The notes beneath the pieces are model-generated. The model did not search any database, was not told the DNA's origin, and worked only from the letters and a program-made list of their open reading frames with translations. Both the position numbers and the translations under genes were made by a program. A stretch of DNA of 64,000 nt from Ochromonas danica (Eukaryota; Sar; Chrysophyceae; Chromulinales; Chromulinaceae), in the NCBI GenBank assembly GCA_015146655.1, contig VKHL01000016.1:196752-260751 (forward strand), written 5' to 3'. Of this stretch, positions 42,763-52,532 are shown in pieces. Every line of letters starts with the position of its first letter. Position 1 is the first letter of the stretch.

Positions 42763-44575
42763 TTATGAAGAACCAAATCCTCCAAAAAATCCACCAGATC
42801 GCTTCTTTTGGAGGTCGGCTATTTGTTCCACGAGTTCTTTTTCTTTCCCTGAAACATTCGTTGGAATTTTGACCTTAAAAACGAAACGAATTAAGATGTT
42901 CATTAGCACAGTACCAAGAATGCAATGGCATTGCAAAAAAGCGGCTATTACCTTCACAGTAATATAAGCATCTCCGCGAAAGTCCGTTCCCAACTTTGGA
43001 GCACCTTTGTTTTTGAGCTTCAACTTCTGTTCGGGCTGGGTGCCACTCGGAATGCGAACCTCAAGTTTTCCGTCAACAGTATCTGCTTTGATAGTGGTCC
43101 CAAGAATGGCATCCGCGTAAGATATTTCTTCTTCAGAGAAAATGTCCAAACCATCGCGCTTGAATTTTGGGTCTCGTTTAACTGAAATCTGAACAAAAAG
43201 ATCGCCGCGAGGACCGCCTCGCTTGCCAGAATTTCCAGCATCTCTTACCTAAGAAATTGTATCATGATGTGACACTAAAAACAACAGGCAAACTATACAA
43301 GGAAACCACTTACTCTAAGGGTGGCACCATCATCAATGCCAGCTGGAATTTTGACCACAACTTCTTTAGTATCACTCACACTGCCCTTTCCACGACAGGT
43401 CGGACAATACTCATCAACCTAAATCAATGGGAAGGATTAATGTAAAATTGGAGAAAGGGGTAAGATAGAATACAACCTCTTCACCAGAACCACGACAATT
43501 AGGGCAAGTTTGAACATTCTGGAATACACCAAAAGGAGTTCGTTGCATGTTGTTAACCACTCCTTGACCTTGACAAACAGAACAAGTTCTTGCTTTTGCT
43601 CCAGGCTTTATTCCGCTGCCAGTACAAGTACCACATTCTTCAAGTCGTCGAACTTTGATCCGCTCTTGCCCACCAAAGATTGCGGTCATGAACGGAATCT
43701 CCACTTCAACTTGAAGATCATCGCCTGCTCAAAAATACAGAACATATAAAGATAAAAGAATATCGAACAATCAGGAAGCCCAGAAAAGGAGAGAATGGGC
43801 ATGTACCAGCTTGGGGAGCATTGGCTCGCTGACGTTTCGCACCAGCAGATCGAGAAGACCGGCCACCTCCAAAGAATGCATCAAAAACATCGGAGATATC
43901 TTGAACGTCAACAACTCCCCCTATGGAAAAGACTATTCAGAAAAGAAATGAAAAAGAGATGGGCCAGTTTACCTCCCATTCCACCAAAGCCACCCATTCC
44001 AGGGCCGCCAGCTTCACGCAGCTGCTCCTCAGAGGCGGCAGAAGTTCCGACTCCCTGTGAGAGATGATTTCAAATCGCTCAATCCAAGTGCAACAAATTC
44101 ATGGCAATCAAAGACAAACCAAACTGACCTGCTCGCCGTAAGTATCATACCTCCTTCTGCGATCCTCATCCTCCAAGCAATAGTAAGCTCGATTGATCTT
44201 TTCCATACGAAGACCCCCTTCCTTTTTCTTTTCCTTATCATCTGGAAATTTGTCAGGATGCCACTGCGCTACAAGTTTCCTGAAAGCAGCTTTTATCTCC
44301 TTCTTTGTTGCAGATCTTGGCACGCCCAAAATCTGATATGCATCCATCCCTTTGTAATAGGGATTGTTTTCCACAGCAGACATCTTTAAGAGCGTTGTTC
44401 GCACGAACATTTTGTGTGCAGAGTGATGCGACACAAAGTTTCCTCTGTTGACCTCGTTGGGTCCCAATGACACTATTCTCGAAATTGGAGAATATCCTAT
44501 ATGGAAGCTGCCAGCTAAAGTTGCGAAGAGCAACCACACGAACAAACATGCAATTCTTCCACGAGTTATTTGCAT
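42763..44575 (-). CDS. DNAJ: Plastid-type DnaJ (Hsp40, type I) with bipartite presequence
   Basis: Exons (minus) 44575-44129, 44054-43973, 43920-43807, 43724-43477, 43418-43314, 43248-42952 and 42873-42763; introns of 52-82 nt; 467 residues. The N-terminus is a signal peptide (ITRGRIACLFVWLLFATLAGS) followed by FHIGYSP, the Phe-led junction used for complex-plastid import. The J domain has HPDK (His106) in LVAQWHPDKFPDD. A Gly/Phe-rich link follows, then four zinc-binding CxxCxGxG repeats (CGTCTGSG, CSVCQGQG, CPNCRGSG, CPTCRGKG). The C-terminal substrate domain keeps GDLFVQISVKRDPKFKRDG and DTVDGKLEVRIPSGTQP. Role: co-chaperone of plastid Hsp70. It is head to head with the plastid FtsH gene. 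Confidence 0.95.
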
Positions 44576-44882
44576 GATCTATTTACTCCAAGTAAATCTT
44601 TGAGTTCTTTTCTCAGACGTGGTGGAGGATGGTTGGGGTCTTTCGAGAAGAAGTCACAAACGCGATTGCATCACACTCCACCTTACCTCTTCCATGGTGC
44701 TCTTCGATGGAATTCTGAAATTCCACAACAGCAGAGCACTGCAGTCGCCAGCTGCAAGGTCCCAAGCGGTGAGTCAGAATGAAGACTGAAGAGGAGAACT
44801 TCCAACTTCGGTGCTCCTTTCACTGCTAATCTGACCATTTCTTGAATAACAGCACAAATTTATTTAAAAAGACAAATTTCTC
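44576..44882. promoter_or_regulatory. Bidirectional promoter region, DnaJ / FtsH
   Basis: A 307-bp gap between two divergent plastid proteostasis genes; a natural site for shared control. No heat-shock element (repeated GAAnnTTC) is obvious by eye. Confidence 0.45.
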
Positions 44883-47657
44883 ATGGTAGTGTTTTTGCCT
44901 CTATTGGTTTTAATAGCCAACTTGGCGATTATCCAAAGCTTCAACGTCGGTCCTTATACCTCGCCTCGCAGAGTTCCTCCAGTGACAATGCACGTTGACG
45001 ACCGCTTTAAGTTCTCCGCCGTTGCTATATTAGGTGGTGTTATTTCGACCGCCACTGGTGCTTGGGCAGCAGATTATGCACCCGCTCCGGCACCACCTGC
45101 TGCTCCATCTTTACTGCAAGCTCCTCGTGCTGCTCAACCCGGAGTTGTGGAGAAATGGACATACTCCCATTTCCTTGATGAAGTTGAAAAGAACGAAGTG
45201 GAGAAAGTTACCTTTTCTCCTGATGGTAAAAAGGCTGTGGGCACCGATAGTGATGGCGACCGCTTTGCTGTGGACATCCCTAATGATCCCAATTTGCTCT
45301 CTTTTCTGGTGCAACACAAAGTTGAGATCAATGTTGCTCCAATCAATAATAATGGGGGCCCAGGTGGTGTTGATAACACACAACTGTCTGTACCAGCAAG
45401 TGGTGTGGATAAGGCCTTACAGACTTTTGCTGTTCCCTTGGCCATTAACACTGGTATTCTACTCTATCCCGCGGCGAAACTGCTGCTTCCTTCAAAGGAG
45501 GACTTGGAAAAGAGGAAAGAACCTAAAGCTCCTCGTGGTACTAGCTTCTTTGGCGGTGGGCCGCGTATCGGCAGGGGTCCAGGAGGTTTAGATCCAGAGG
45601 CTTTAACTAAGTCCAGGGCCAAACTTGATCTTACTCCGGTGACAAACACCAATTTCGCTGATGTTGCTGGGTGTGATAGCGCGAAAATTGAATTGGAAGA
45701 AGTAGTCGATTTTCTAAAGAATCCTGATAGATATACTGAGATGGGTGCTCGTATTCCGCGTGGTGTTCTCCTCAATGGCCCTCCAGGAACTGGCAAGACA
45801 CTCCTAGCTCGTGCTATCGCCGGAGAAGCAGGAGTTCCTTTTCTATCTGTATCGGGATCGGAGTTCGTTCAGGTTTTCGTTGGTGTCGGTGCTGCGCGTG
45901 TCCGCGATATGTTTCGTCAAGCCAGAGAGAATGCACCTTGTATCATATTCATTGATGAGATTGATGCGGTCGGCAGACAGCGCGGTGCTGGAACGGTAAA
46001 CGATGAACGCGAACAAACGCTAAACCAGCTATTGGTCGAAATGGATGGATTCGATGGCAACTCAGGAGTTATAACCATTGCTGCCACCAATCGCATTGAT
46101 ATCCTCGACGAGGCTCTTGTTCGCCCTGGTAGATTTGATCGCAAGGTCGAGATTCCGCTGCCAGATTACCGTGGTAGACTGGATATTCTCAAAGTACATG
46201 CTCGCAATAAACCTCTCGCACCTGATGTCGACCTTGAACAAGTGGCTCGACGAACTCCTGGCCTCTCAGGTGAGCGTTTCTCTTTACTTTGCGTTTCGAC
46301 TATAACTCACAGTATCTGAGTAGGTGCATCTTTGAAGAATCTTCTGAATGAAGCGGCTATTCATGCCGTCCGCACCCAGAAAGACGTTATTGAATGGGAT
46401 GATGTTGACTGGGCTATCGATCGTGTCACCATTGGTTTGGAAAAGTCCAACAAAGACACCATGATTCAAGATTTGGAGCTTGTTGCCTTCCATGAAGCAG
46501 GGCACGCTATCGTTGGTAAGAAATTATTACTCATCTCCTTGTGCAAGATTAATAGGTGTTTTCTTTTAGGCGCGTTGATGCCAGAGTATGATACCGTGAC
46601 CAAAATCTCTATTATTCCTCGCGTGAGCGGTGCTGGTGGATTGACTTTCTTCTCTCCTCTGGAGGACCGCGTCGACAATGTGATTACTAGGTTAGCACCA
46701 GAGTTTTATCTTCATGGTTTACTCGCTTAGTTATTGATGTCGGAATTTCATCCGTCCAGACAATACCTGGAAGCTCAATTGGCCGTTGCATGGGGTGGGC
46801 GAGTGGCGGAAGAATTGGTTTTCGGCGCGGATCGCGTCACCACTGGTGCATCAGGGGATCTGCAACAGATCTTTCGTATTGCTCGTGCTATGGTCTGTGA
46901 GCTTGGTAAGTCTTGGCTTACTTCTTGTATTTGCTGTTGGGTCAATGTTTCGTTTTGCTGTGTAGGTATGTCTCGTTTGCCGCCACTAAACTATGACTTT
47001 CAGTCTCGAGGCCAAGGAGATGTTAGCTGGACTCTCTCTGCTTGGTTAAAAGAGAGAATCAATAGTGAGATCCTTCGTCTTGCTAGCAACGGTTATTACA
47101 CGGCGAAGAAGATCCTCATGGAGAATGAAGAGCTTTTATGGGATCTTGCTCGTCGTCTCGTCACAGATGACCAGGTTTCTCAAGAAGAGTTCCATTTCAT
47201 GCTCTATGAGTACAACGCCAAAACCCATCCTTATGGTCTATATGGAGACACTAAAGTTGATGAGATGCCTTATCAGAATGATCCTGATAATGTAGCTCTT
47301 GATCTTTACGCTGCCATCCCCAAATTTTCCCAACTCATGCCCCAGGCTTCTGAGCTTAAAGATGCTGGTGCTATATCCAAGCTACCTGCGTTAAAGAAAC
47401 AGTATGAGATCTTGGAAAGGTCCCGTCTCGCTCGCATGCGCCGCCCCAATCCTCTGCTGGACGAGGATTGGGGTAAGAGCAAGATGGAGCTTGTTGCTGA
47501 AGCTCAGCGTCTTCAATCCCTCGAGGAACGTAAAGATAAGCTTCTTAAATTGCTCGATGAATATGGCACAGAAGAACAAGTCAGACGCCAACTGAAAGAC
47601 GCGGAGACCTTCAAAGAGGATGCCGTTCGAGCGCTGCTTGACTCTGCTATTCTCTAG
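44883..47657 (+). CDS. FTSH: FtsH protease, nuclear-encoded plastid/thylakoid form
   Basis: Exons 44883-46269, 46324-46515, 46570-46690, 46760-46905 and 46966-47657; introns of 54, 54, 69 and 60 nt; 845 residues. The presequence has three parts: a signal peptide ([18 protein letters not shown]), a Phe-led transit stretch ([14 protein letters not shown]), and a second hydrophobic segment ending ATGAWAAD with an A-x-A-type site, as in thylakoid targeting. The AAA domain has Walker A GPPGTGKT (about 299-306), Walker [13 protein letters not shown] and the second region of homology [18 protein letters not shown]. The protease domain keeps HEAGH (about 519) and the third zinc ligand Asp in [11 protein letters not shown]. 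The final ~150 residues, with [11 protein letters not shown]-like and coiled-coil ([20 protein letters not shown]) parts, are longer than in typical FtsH. Role: thylakoid membrane protein turnover, including photosystem II repair in known homologues. Confidence 0.96.
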
Positions 47658-48076
47658 GCTTTCTTTATCATCGTTCCGCGTCTATCTACTTTAATGTTGT
47701 ATGCATAATTGCGAGCTCAGTCTAAATTGCTTTAATGGATAATACTTAACCTTGTGCTTGCAGTTATTCGTCTTAAAATCTTGTCTTATCAGTGGTCTAG
47801 AGTGTTATCCTTATCACTCAACTTTGGCATTCATTATCTTACAGGCCAAGTTCGGAGAAAAGCGAACTCTGGCGCTAATCAGAGTGACTAGCACTAATTT
47901 TACGCCACCAGAAATCTGCTGGTGGAGAATCAATTCAATTCCGTTTTTTGACAAACAACTTTTGGCGTGAGTAGCCGTTGCTCCTTATTCGTTGCTGTTG
48001 CAAACAGCGATAAGACACCTGACCCATCCATTGATAGTGATTAGATCGACACTTGTATAGTATATCCCACGAAAAG
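47658..48076. other. Intergenic region, no gene seen
   Basis: Between FtsH and the NEK kinase, both on the plus strand. Small frames only; assumed 3' region and promoter. Confidence 0.5.
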
Positions 48077-48697
48077 ATGTCTTCCATGAAGCAGTTTAAA
48101 GTCGTAGAGATGGTGGGTAAAGGATCGTTTGCTTCGGTCTACAAGGTAAGAGTCGTCAAACTCTTATTTTTTATCAAACCTTGCTGGCCATCTTATCTTC
48201 CATCAACTTCATGTCGCGAAACTAACTTTTAGGTCATTCGTAAGTCCGACAACAAGGTCTATGCTCTGAAGCGAGTGAAAATGAACAAGATGTCGAAGAA
48301 GGAGATCTCCGACGCTCTTAACGAAGTACGCTTCCTTGCCTCTATTCGCCATCAAAACATTGTGGGTTTCTACGAAGCCTTCGTGGAAAACAATGAGAGC
48401 GAACTTTGTATTATTATGGAGTACTGTGGCTGTGGAGATCTCGCTCAGAAGGTGGAGCGTTACAAGCGCAGAAGGCAATACATGAACGAGCAGGTCATTT
48501 GGATTTACATAATTCAGGTTCTACGAGCCTTGCAGCTCCTCCATGGCAAAGGAATCTGCCATCGCGATCTCAAGGCTGCCAATACATTTTTGGCTGAAGA
48601 TGGCTCTGTGAAGATTGGCGACATGAATGTTTCGAAGCAGCTAAAGTATGGGCCGCTCAACACACAGATCGGCACTCCTTATTACATGTACGACTGT

Positions 48698-48734
<37 letters not shown>

Positions 48735-49510
48735 TCTCTTTCGCTCTCTGATATCATTTTGAACATTTTTAGGTCTCCGGAAATCTGGAGTAATCGCCCT
48801 TATGATGAGAAATGCGATATTTGGTCTGTGGGATGCATGATCTACGAGCTAGCATCTCTTCGTCCACCGTTCTTGGGGGATAGTTTTCCCGCTTTGAAGC
48901 GAGCCGTGCTAGCAGGCCGTTATCCCGCCTTACCACGAGTGTACAGCGAAGCTCTTACTCGGGTAATTGCAGCTATGTTGCAGCTACAGCCCAGGGACCG
49001 TCCCAACGCCCAGCAATTGTTAGCCATGCCAGAGATAGCATCTCGATTAAACTTGGCTGGTAAGTTATGAATGAGTGAATACGCGATTTAGATCATGTTT
49101 TCATTATGTGTTGCTTTGTCCTTCCAGGGCCTGACTGCGACAGTGCACCAACGCCTACAGGTACTGAAGGGCAAAACCAAAATGTTCTGCGCACTATCAA
49201 GGTCCCTCAAGTGCTGTCGCGCTTAAACGATGTACTGCCCAAGCCATGCTACCCAGTCGAACCCCCGGCAGCGCCACGTTCTTTGGCTTCTAACGCAGCA
49301 GTTAAACCTCCACTTCCTCCAATCCCTGGAGATGTCCAACCAAGCTCCAACAAGGAAAATGCCAATCCAAGCCGAAGTGATGTCCCTGTTTCGCGCATTC
49401 CTCAACCGCCAGCCGAGCCTGGCTTGGTCCCTCAACCTCCTCCGCCTGCTCCAAGCCAGCAGCCATCCAGGCCACCCCATCGTCTCATGTATCAGCATAG
49501 ATACCGATAA
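48077..49510 (+). CDS. NIMA-related (NEK/Fa2-like) protein kinase
   Basis: Exons 48077-48145, 48233-48687, 48773-49059 and 49128-49510; introns of 87, 85 and 68 nt; 397 residues. Kinase landmarks: Gly loop GKGSFASVYK, ATP Lys in YALKRVKM, catalytic HRDLKAANTF, activation segment IGDMNVSKQL and GTPYYMSPEIW, and DIWSVGCMIYELASLRPPF. The usual DFG is DMN, as in the Chlamydomonas Fa2 group, where DLNVSK is found; the metal-binding Asp is kept. The C-terminal 125 residues are Pro-rich (VPQPPPPAPSQQPSRPPHR), likely a docking tail. Fa2 works at the site of flagellar severing and in the cell cycle, so a ciliary role is a reasonable inference. Confidence 0.92.
48701..48730. repeat. (CT)n microsatellite in NEK intron 2
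   Basis: About 15 CT dinucleotides within the 85-nt intron at 48688-48772; they also extend the polypyrimidine tract before the acceptor. Confidence 0.92.
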
Positions 49511-50086
49511 TTAACTGCAATAGTTGGTGTGCTTGGGGATGTATATGATTACTTTGATGTGTGTTGTGGTGAACTTTAAGATCCTAAAGATGAAGTTTTG
49601 GATTACTGTGTGATGTGTGGCTCCTAAAAGCAGTCTCCGAGAGATGACTATCCCCAAACAATGCAACAAGGGCAAATGCAACAAGAAAGGGCAATTTAAG
49701 AAGAATGAGACTTCCTCCAGCTCTTCTAATAGTGCAATTAAGGATAATCCATTGTGGTCATGTGTCTATTACCATAAAAGAACACGGAATTTGAGCACGA
49801 CAAGACTGCAAAATTTGTCTGTCGTCTCGAGGTTGGTCTCTTCGATTTGTTTGAAAGATTCAGTCTGTGATTCTCCAAAAGAAAAGAAACCCAAAAGAAA
49901 AGTATGGGAGAACAGCGGTCTCTTCTTTTTGTCTCGCAGCTTCAGACAGTTATTCTTGTGTCGTGTTTGCATGATCTGTAAAATAATCAACAACGATAGA
50001 ATATTGTACTGCCATTGAGGTTAAGCTTATGGAAAGGAAGTGAAGTATGCTACAACGCTGCTAAAAAATTTAAAGCAAACGTCTTC
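49511..50086. other. Convergent intergenic region, no gene seen
   Basis: Between the stops of the NEK kinase (plus) and uS3 (minus). A Lys-rich plus-strand frame at 49617-50018 has no ATG start in frame at its edge and no family resemblance. Confidence 0.55.
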
Positions 50087-50917
50087 CTACTTTGGGTCGA
50101 GGATGGTGATGACATCGGAGAGCAAAGTCTTGGGACCAACAATTCCCTTGGGGTCATGAGGCAACATGATGCTCACCTTAACGCCCAAAATACCTTGTCT
50201 CATCATCACGTGGCGAACAGCAGTCTCCACGTAGTCGCTGTTGAATCATTGAATTGCGGGTAAGCCAAGCAAAACAGAGCGATTGGATTTTGAACTCTTA
50301 CTTGTGAGCCTGACCAGTCTTGATCATGTAGCCATCAGAGAACTTCTGTCCCTTGGCTCTCTGGCCGCGGACCTTGCCAGAGACAGAGACTTCAGCACCC
50401 TTAGCTCCCGACTCCATCACGAAGCGGAGAACACCATAGCAAGCACGACGGACAGCTAAGCCACCAAGAAGCTTGTACTTCAGGGACTCGGCCTGGTTGA
50501 CACATTTTAAGTAAGGAATACAAACAGAAAGAAAAGAAAGAAACAAGACTGCACCTGAGTTTGGGCATTGAGACCGCGATTGGCAACGCGCTCAGCGAAG
50601 ATCTCCACAGCACCTTCCTGGAAGCGGAATCTGGTATAGGAGAGTTTAGTTTTCCAACTTATTGACCAAATTAATGCTATCAAAACTAACCTCTTCTGGA
50701 CAAGGGAAGTCAACTCTCTAATTCTCTGGCCCTTTTCACCGAGGACATCCTGGGTTCTGGTGGCCTTGATGATGATCTCAGTGCGAGTGGCAGTCACGCG
50801 AACTTCAAGACCAGCATAACCATCAGCAGCCAACTGACGAGAGAACAACTCGTTCAATTCGGAGTAGAAGACTCCGTCGGCGACAAACTTCCTCTTCTTG
50901 CTAATCACGGCAGACAT
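50087..50917 (-). CDS. RPS3: 40S ribosomal protein uS3
   Basis: Exons (minus) 50917-50691, 50630-50555, 50492-50302 and 50237-50087; introns of 60, 62 and 64 nt; 214 residues. The start ATG at 50917 gives [20 protein letters not shown], the conserved eukaryotic N-terminus; upstream in-frame codons to 51049 are not conserved. The KH domain has [20 protein letters not shown] with [11 protein letters not shown]. Later landmarks are [57 protein letters not shown] and the end [16 protein letters not shown]. It is about 30 residues shorter at the C-terminus than human RPS3. Role: small-subunit mRNA entry tunnel. Confidence 0.97.
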
Positions 50918-51429
50918 TTTCTCTTTTATGTGGAGCTGGCTGGCCTCCACCACAAGCTCGCCGCCACTCGCCCTCCTTAACTTACCAGAAACGCGTTTCT
51001 GCAGCAGCTTTTCTTTGGGTGCCTTGCCTGCCTGCTGGCACACGATCACCAGAGATTAACGATTAAACTATTAATGTCAAATAGGGCCGCCAACGCGAAT
51101 AAATGATATACCACCTTAGTTGAAAAGTATCTGAACTAGGATACTTATTTTATCCTGAAATAAAATACATACTTTGTTCTTCTGGGTTGGAATATCAACA
51201 AAAGCTATTAAGTGTAAAGTATAATTTACGAAGACAACCTTAAGTCTTTATTTTCTAAAATAGTCTTCTATAATATATTTAAATTGGCATACTGTAAGCA
51301 CTGTGTACAGTCCGAGGCCCCCTTGAGTGCAACATCTGGGAATGTGGAGAATCTGGCTTTCTGGACTGCTTTTACGCATACGTCACTGCTTTACCAACGA
51401 GTGTCTTGGACACACTTCTTTGGATTTCG
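50918..51429. other. Upstream region of RPS3, no other gene seen
   Basis: Holds the RPS3 promoter. The GC-rich part nearest the start (about 50930-51050) is probably its leader. The rest is AT-rich with no recognisable coding content. Confidence 0.5.
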
Positions 51430-52140
51430 CCTAAATTATTAATGAAATGATTGCTCATCGTAAAAGAAAGAGAAGAGATTCAATCCAGCTCTCTTGAAAT
51501 GGGGAAGTTGGAAGTTGGCTCTGCACTATGGAATTTCTGATCGTGGTGTTCGAAAGATTCGTCGCCAAGACCAAATCCGAATCGGTGCAGGAATGGACAT
51601 GGAGATGTTTCGACACTTTATTCATGTAGATTGAGGAGAAAGGTGAAGACTTCATCGAAACTACCCGAGAAAGCTTGTTTCGTACTGGAGTGTCAGTGAT
51701 CAAAGAACTTTGTTTTGCAAAGACGAAGAATATCCTCGAAGAAAGCAGTAACAGTCGCACCAATTCAAAAGTACCGCCCGATTGCAAGCAGTTAGCAAAG
51801 TTTTGTCGAAGATACGATATCGATTTCACTAATCTTCATGGCGAGGCTGGTGGGTTAAGTTGAGTCGATCACACTCCAGAAATTGAGGCTTTATAGACAG
51901 CACTGCAAGTTTATGAACCGGAGAACATTTTAATATGGACGAAAGCGGCTTGTTTTATCAACGTCTTCCCAACACAACTTATTTGTTGCGAAGAAGGGAG
52001 TAGAAGAAACCCAAAGCTCGCATTACACTTGTAGTAGACTATTATGTTGCAATTCTCTAGCTACCGCGAAAGTACTGATTGTAGCGACTGGGAAAACGAA
52101 CAATTCAGTGTGTTTTAGAAGAGGAAGATCGAGGATTCCC
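51430..52140 (+). mobile_element. Decayed pogo/Tigger-type DNA transposon (transposase remnant)
   Basis: Conceptual pieces in more than one frame match the pogo/Tigger order. Near 51500-51590 is a helix-turn-helix piece, WKLALHYGISDRGVRKIRRQ. Near 51675-51860 is the CENP-B-type DNA-binding part, GVSVIKELCFAKTKN with LAKFCRRYDIDFTNLHGEAG. Near 51935-52000 is the first catalytic Asp block of the DDE domain, NMDESGLFYQRLPNTTYLLR, followed by KPKARITLV and, near 52085, VATGKTNN. Several stop codons and at least one frame change interrupt it, and the DDE domain ends early, so it is inactive. No terminal inverted repeats or target duplication could be identified. Outer limits are approximate. Confidence 0.75.
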
Positions 52141-52532
52141 TTTATGGAGAGTAATTTATTCTTGTTACTTTGTCCTTCACTTGCTTTTTATTGTTCTCTT
52201 GGTACGAAAACCTCGGCTGTCTACAAAGGAAAACGCTTGGTTTGCTTAAAACATCTTTCTTTTTCTCAAAGATGATTCTTTCTGTTCTTCTTTGGCTTTT
52301 AACTATAATCATTTTAGCCATGTTCATAATTATTTAAGTAATTGACTAAAAATATAGGAATCTGGGAGTCTGGGAGACTCTGCAAGCAATTTCATTTCCC
52401 AGATTCTGGACATCTGGCTTATTGGGAATTCGGATGTTCAAATATGTTTTCGAAGTTAACTAATCTCTCTGGAAGAGAGCCATTTGTCTCCGTAGGCTTC
52501 GTTGTTGCTCCTGATATTTGATTGGCGTGGAT
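52141..52532. other. Intergenic region with TCTGGGAG / ACATCTGG repeats
   Basis: Upstream of the LRR gene. The part 52360-52440 has short direct copies (TCTGGGAGTCTGGGAGACTC and TCTGGACATCTGG) resembling the tandem repeat at 30787-30839. No gene seen. Confidence 0.5.

Noticed and set aside
49617-50018. Lys-rich plus-strand frame as a gene
   Set aside because: No suitable ATG, no family resemblance, and it lies in a convergent 3' region.
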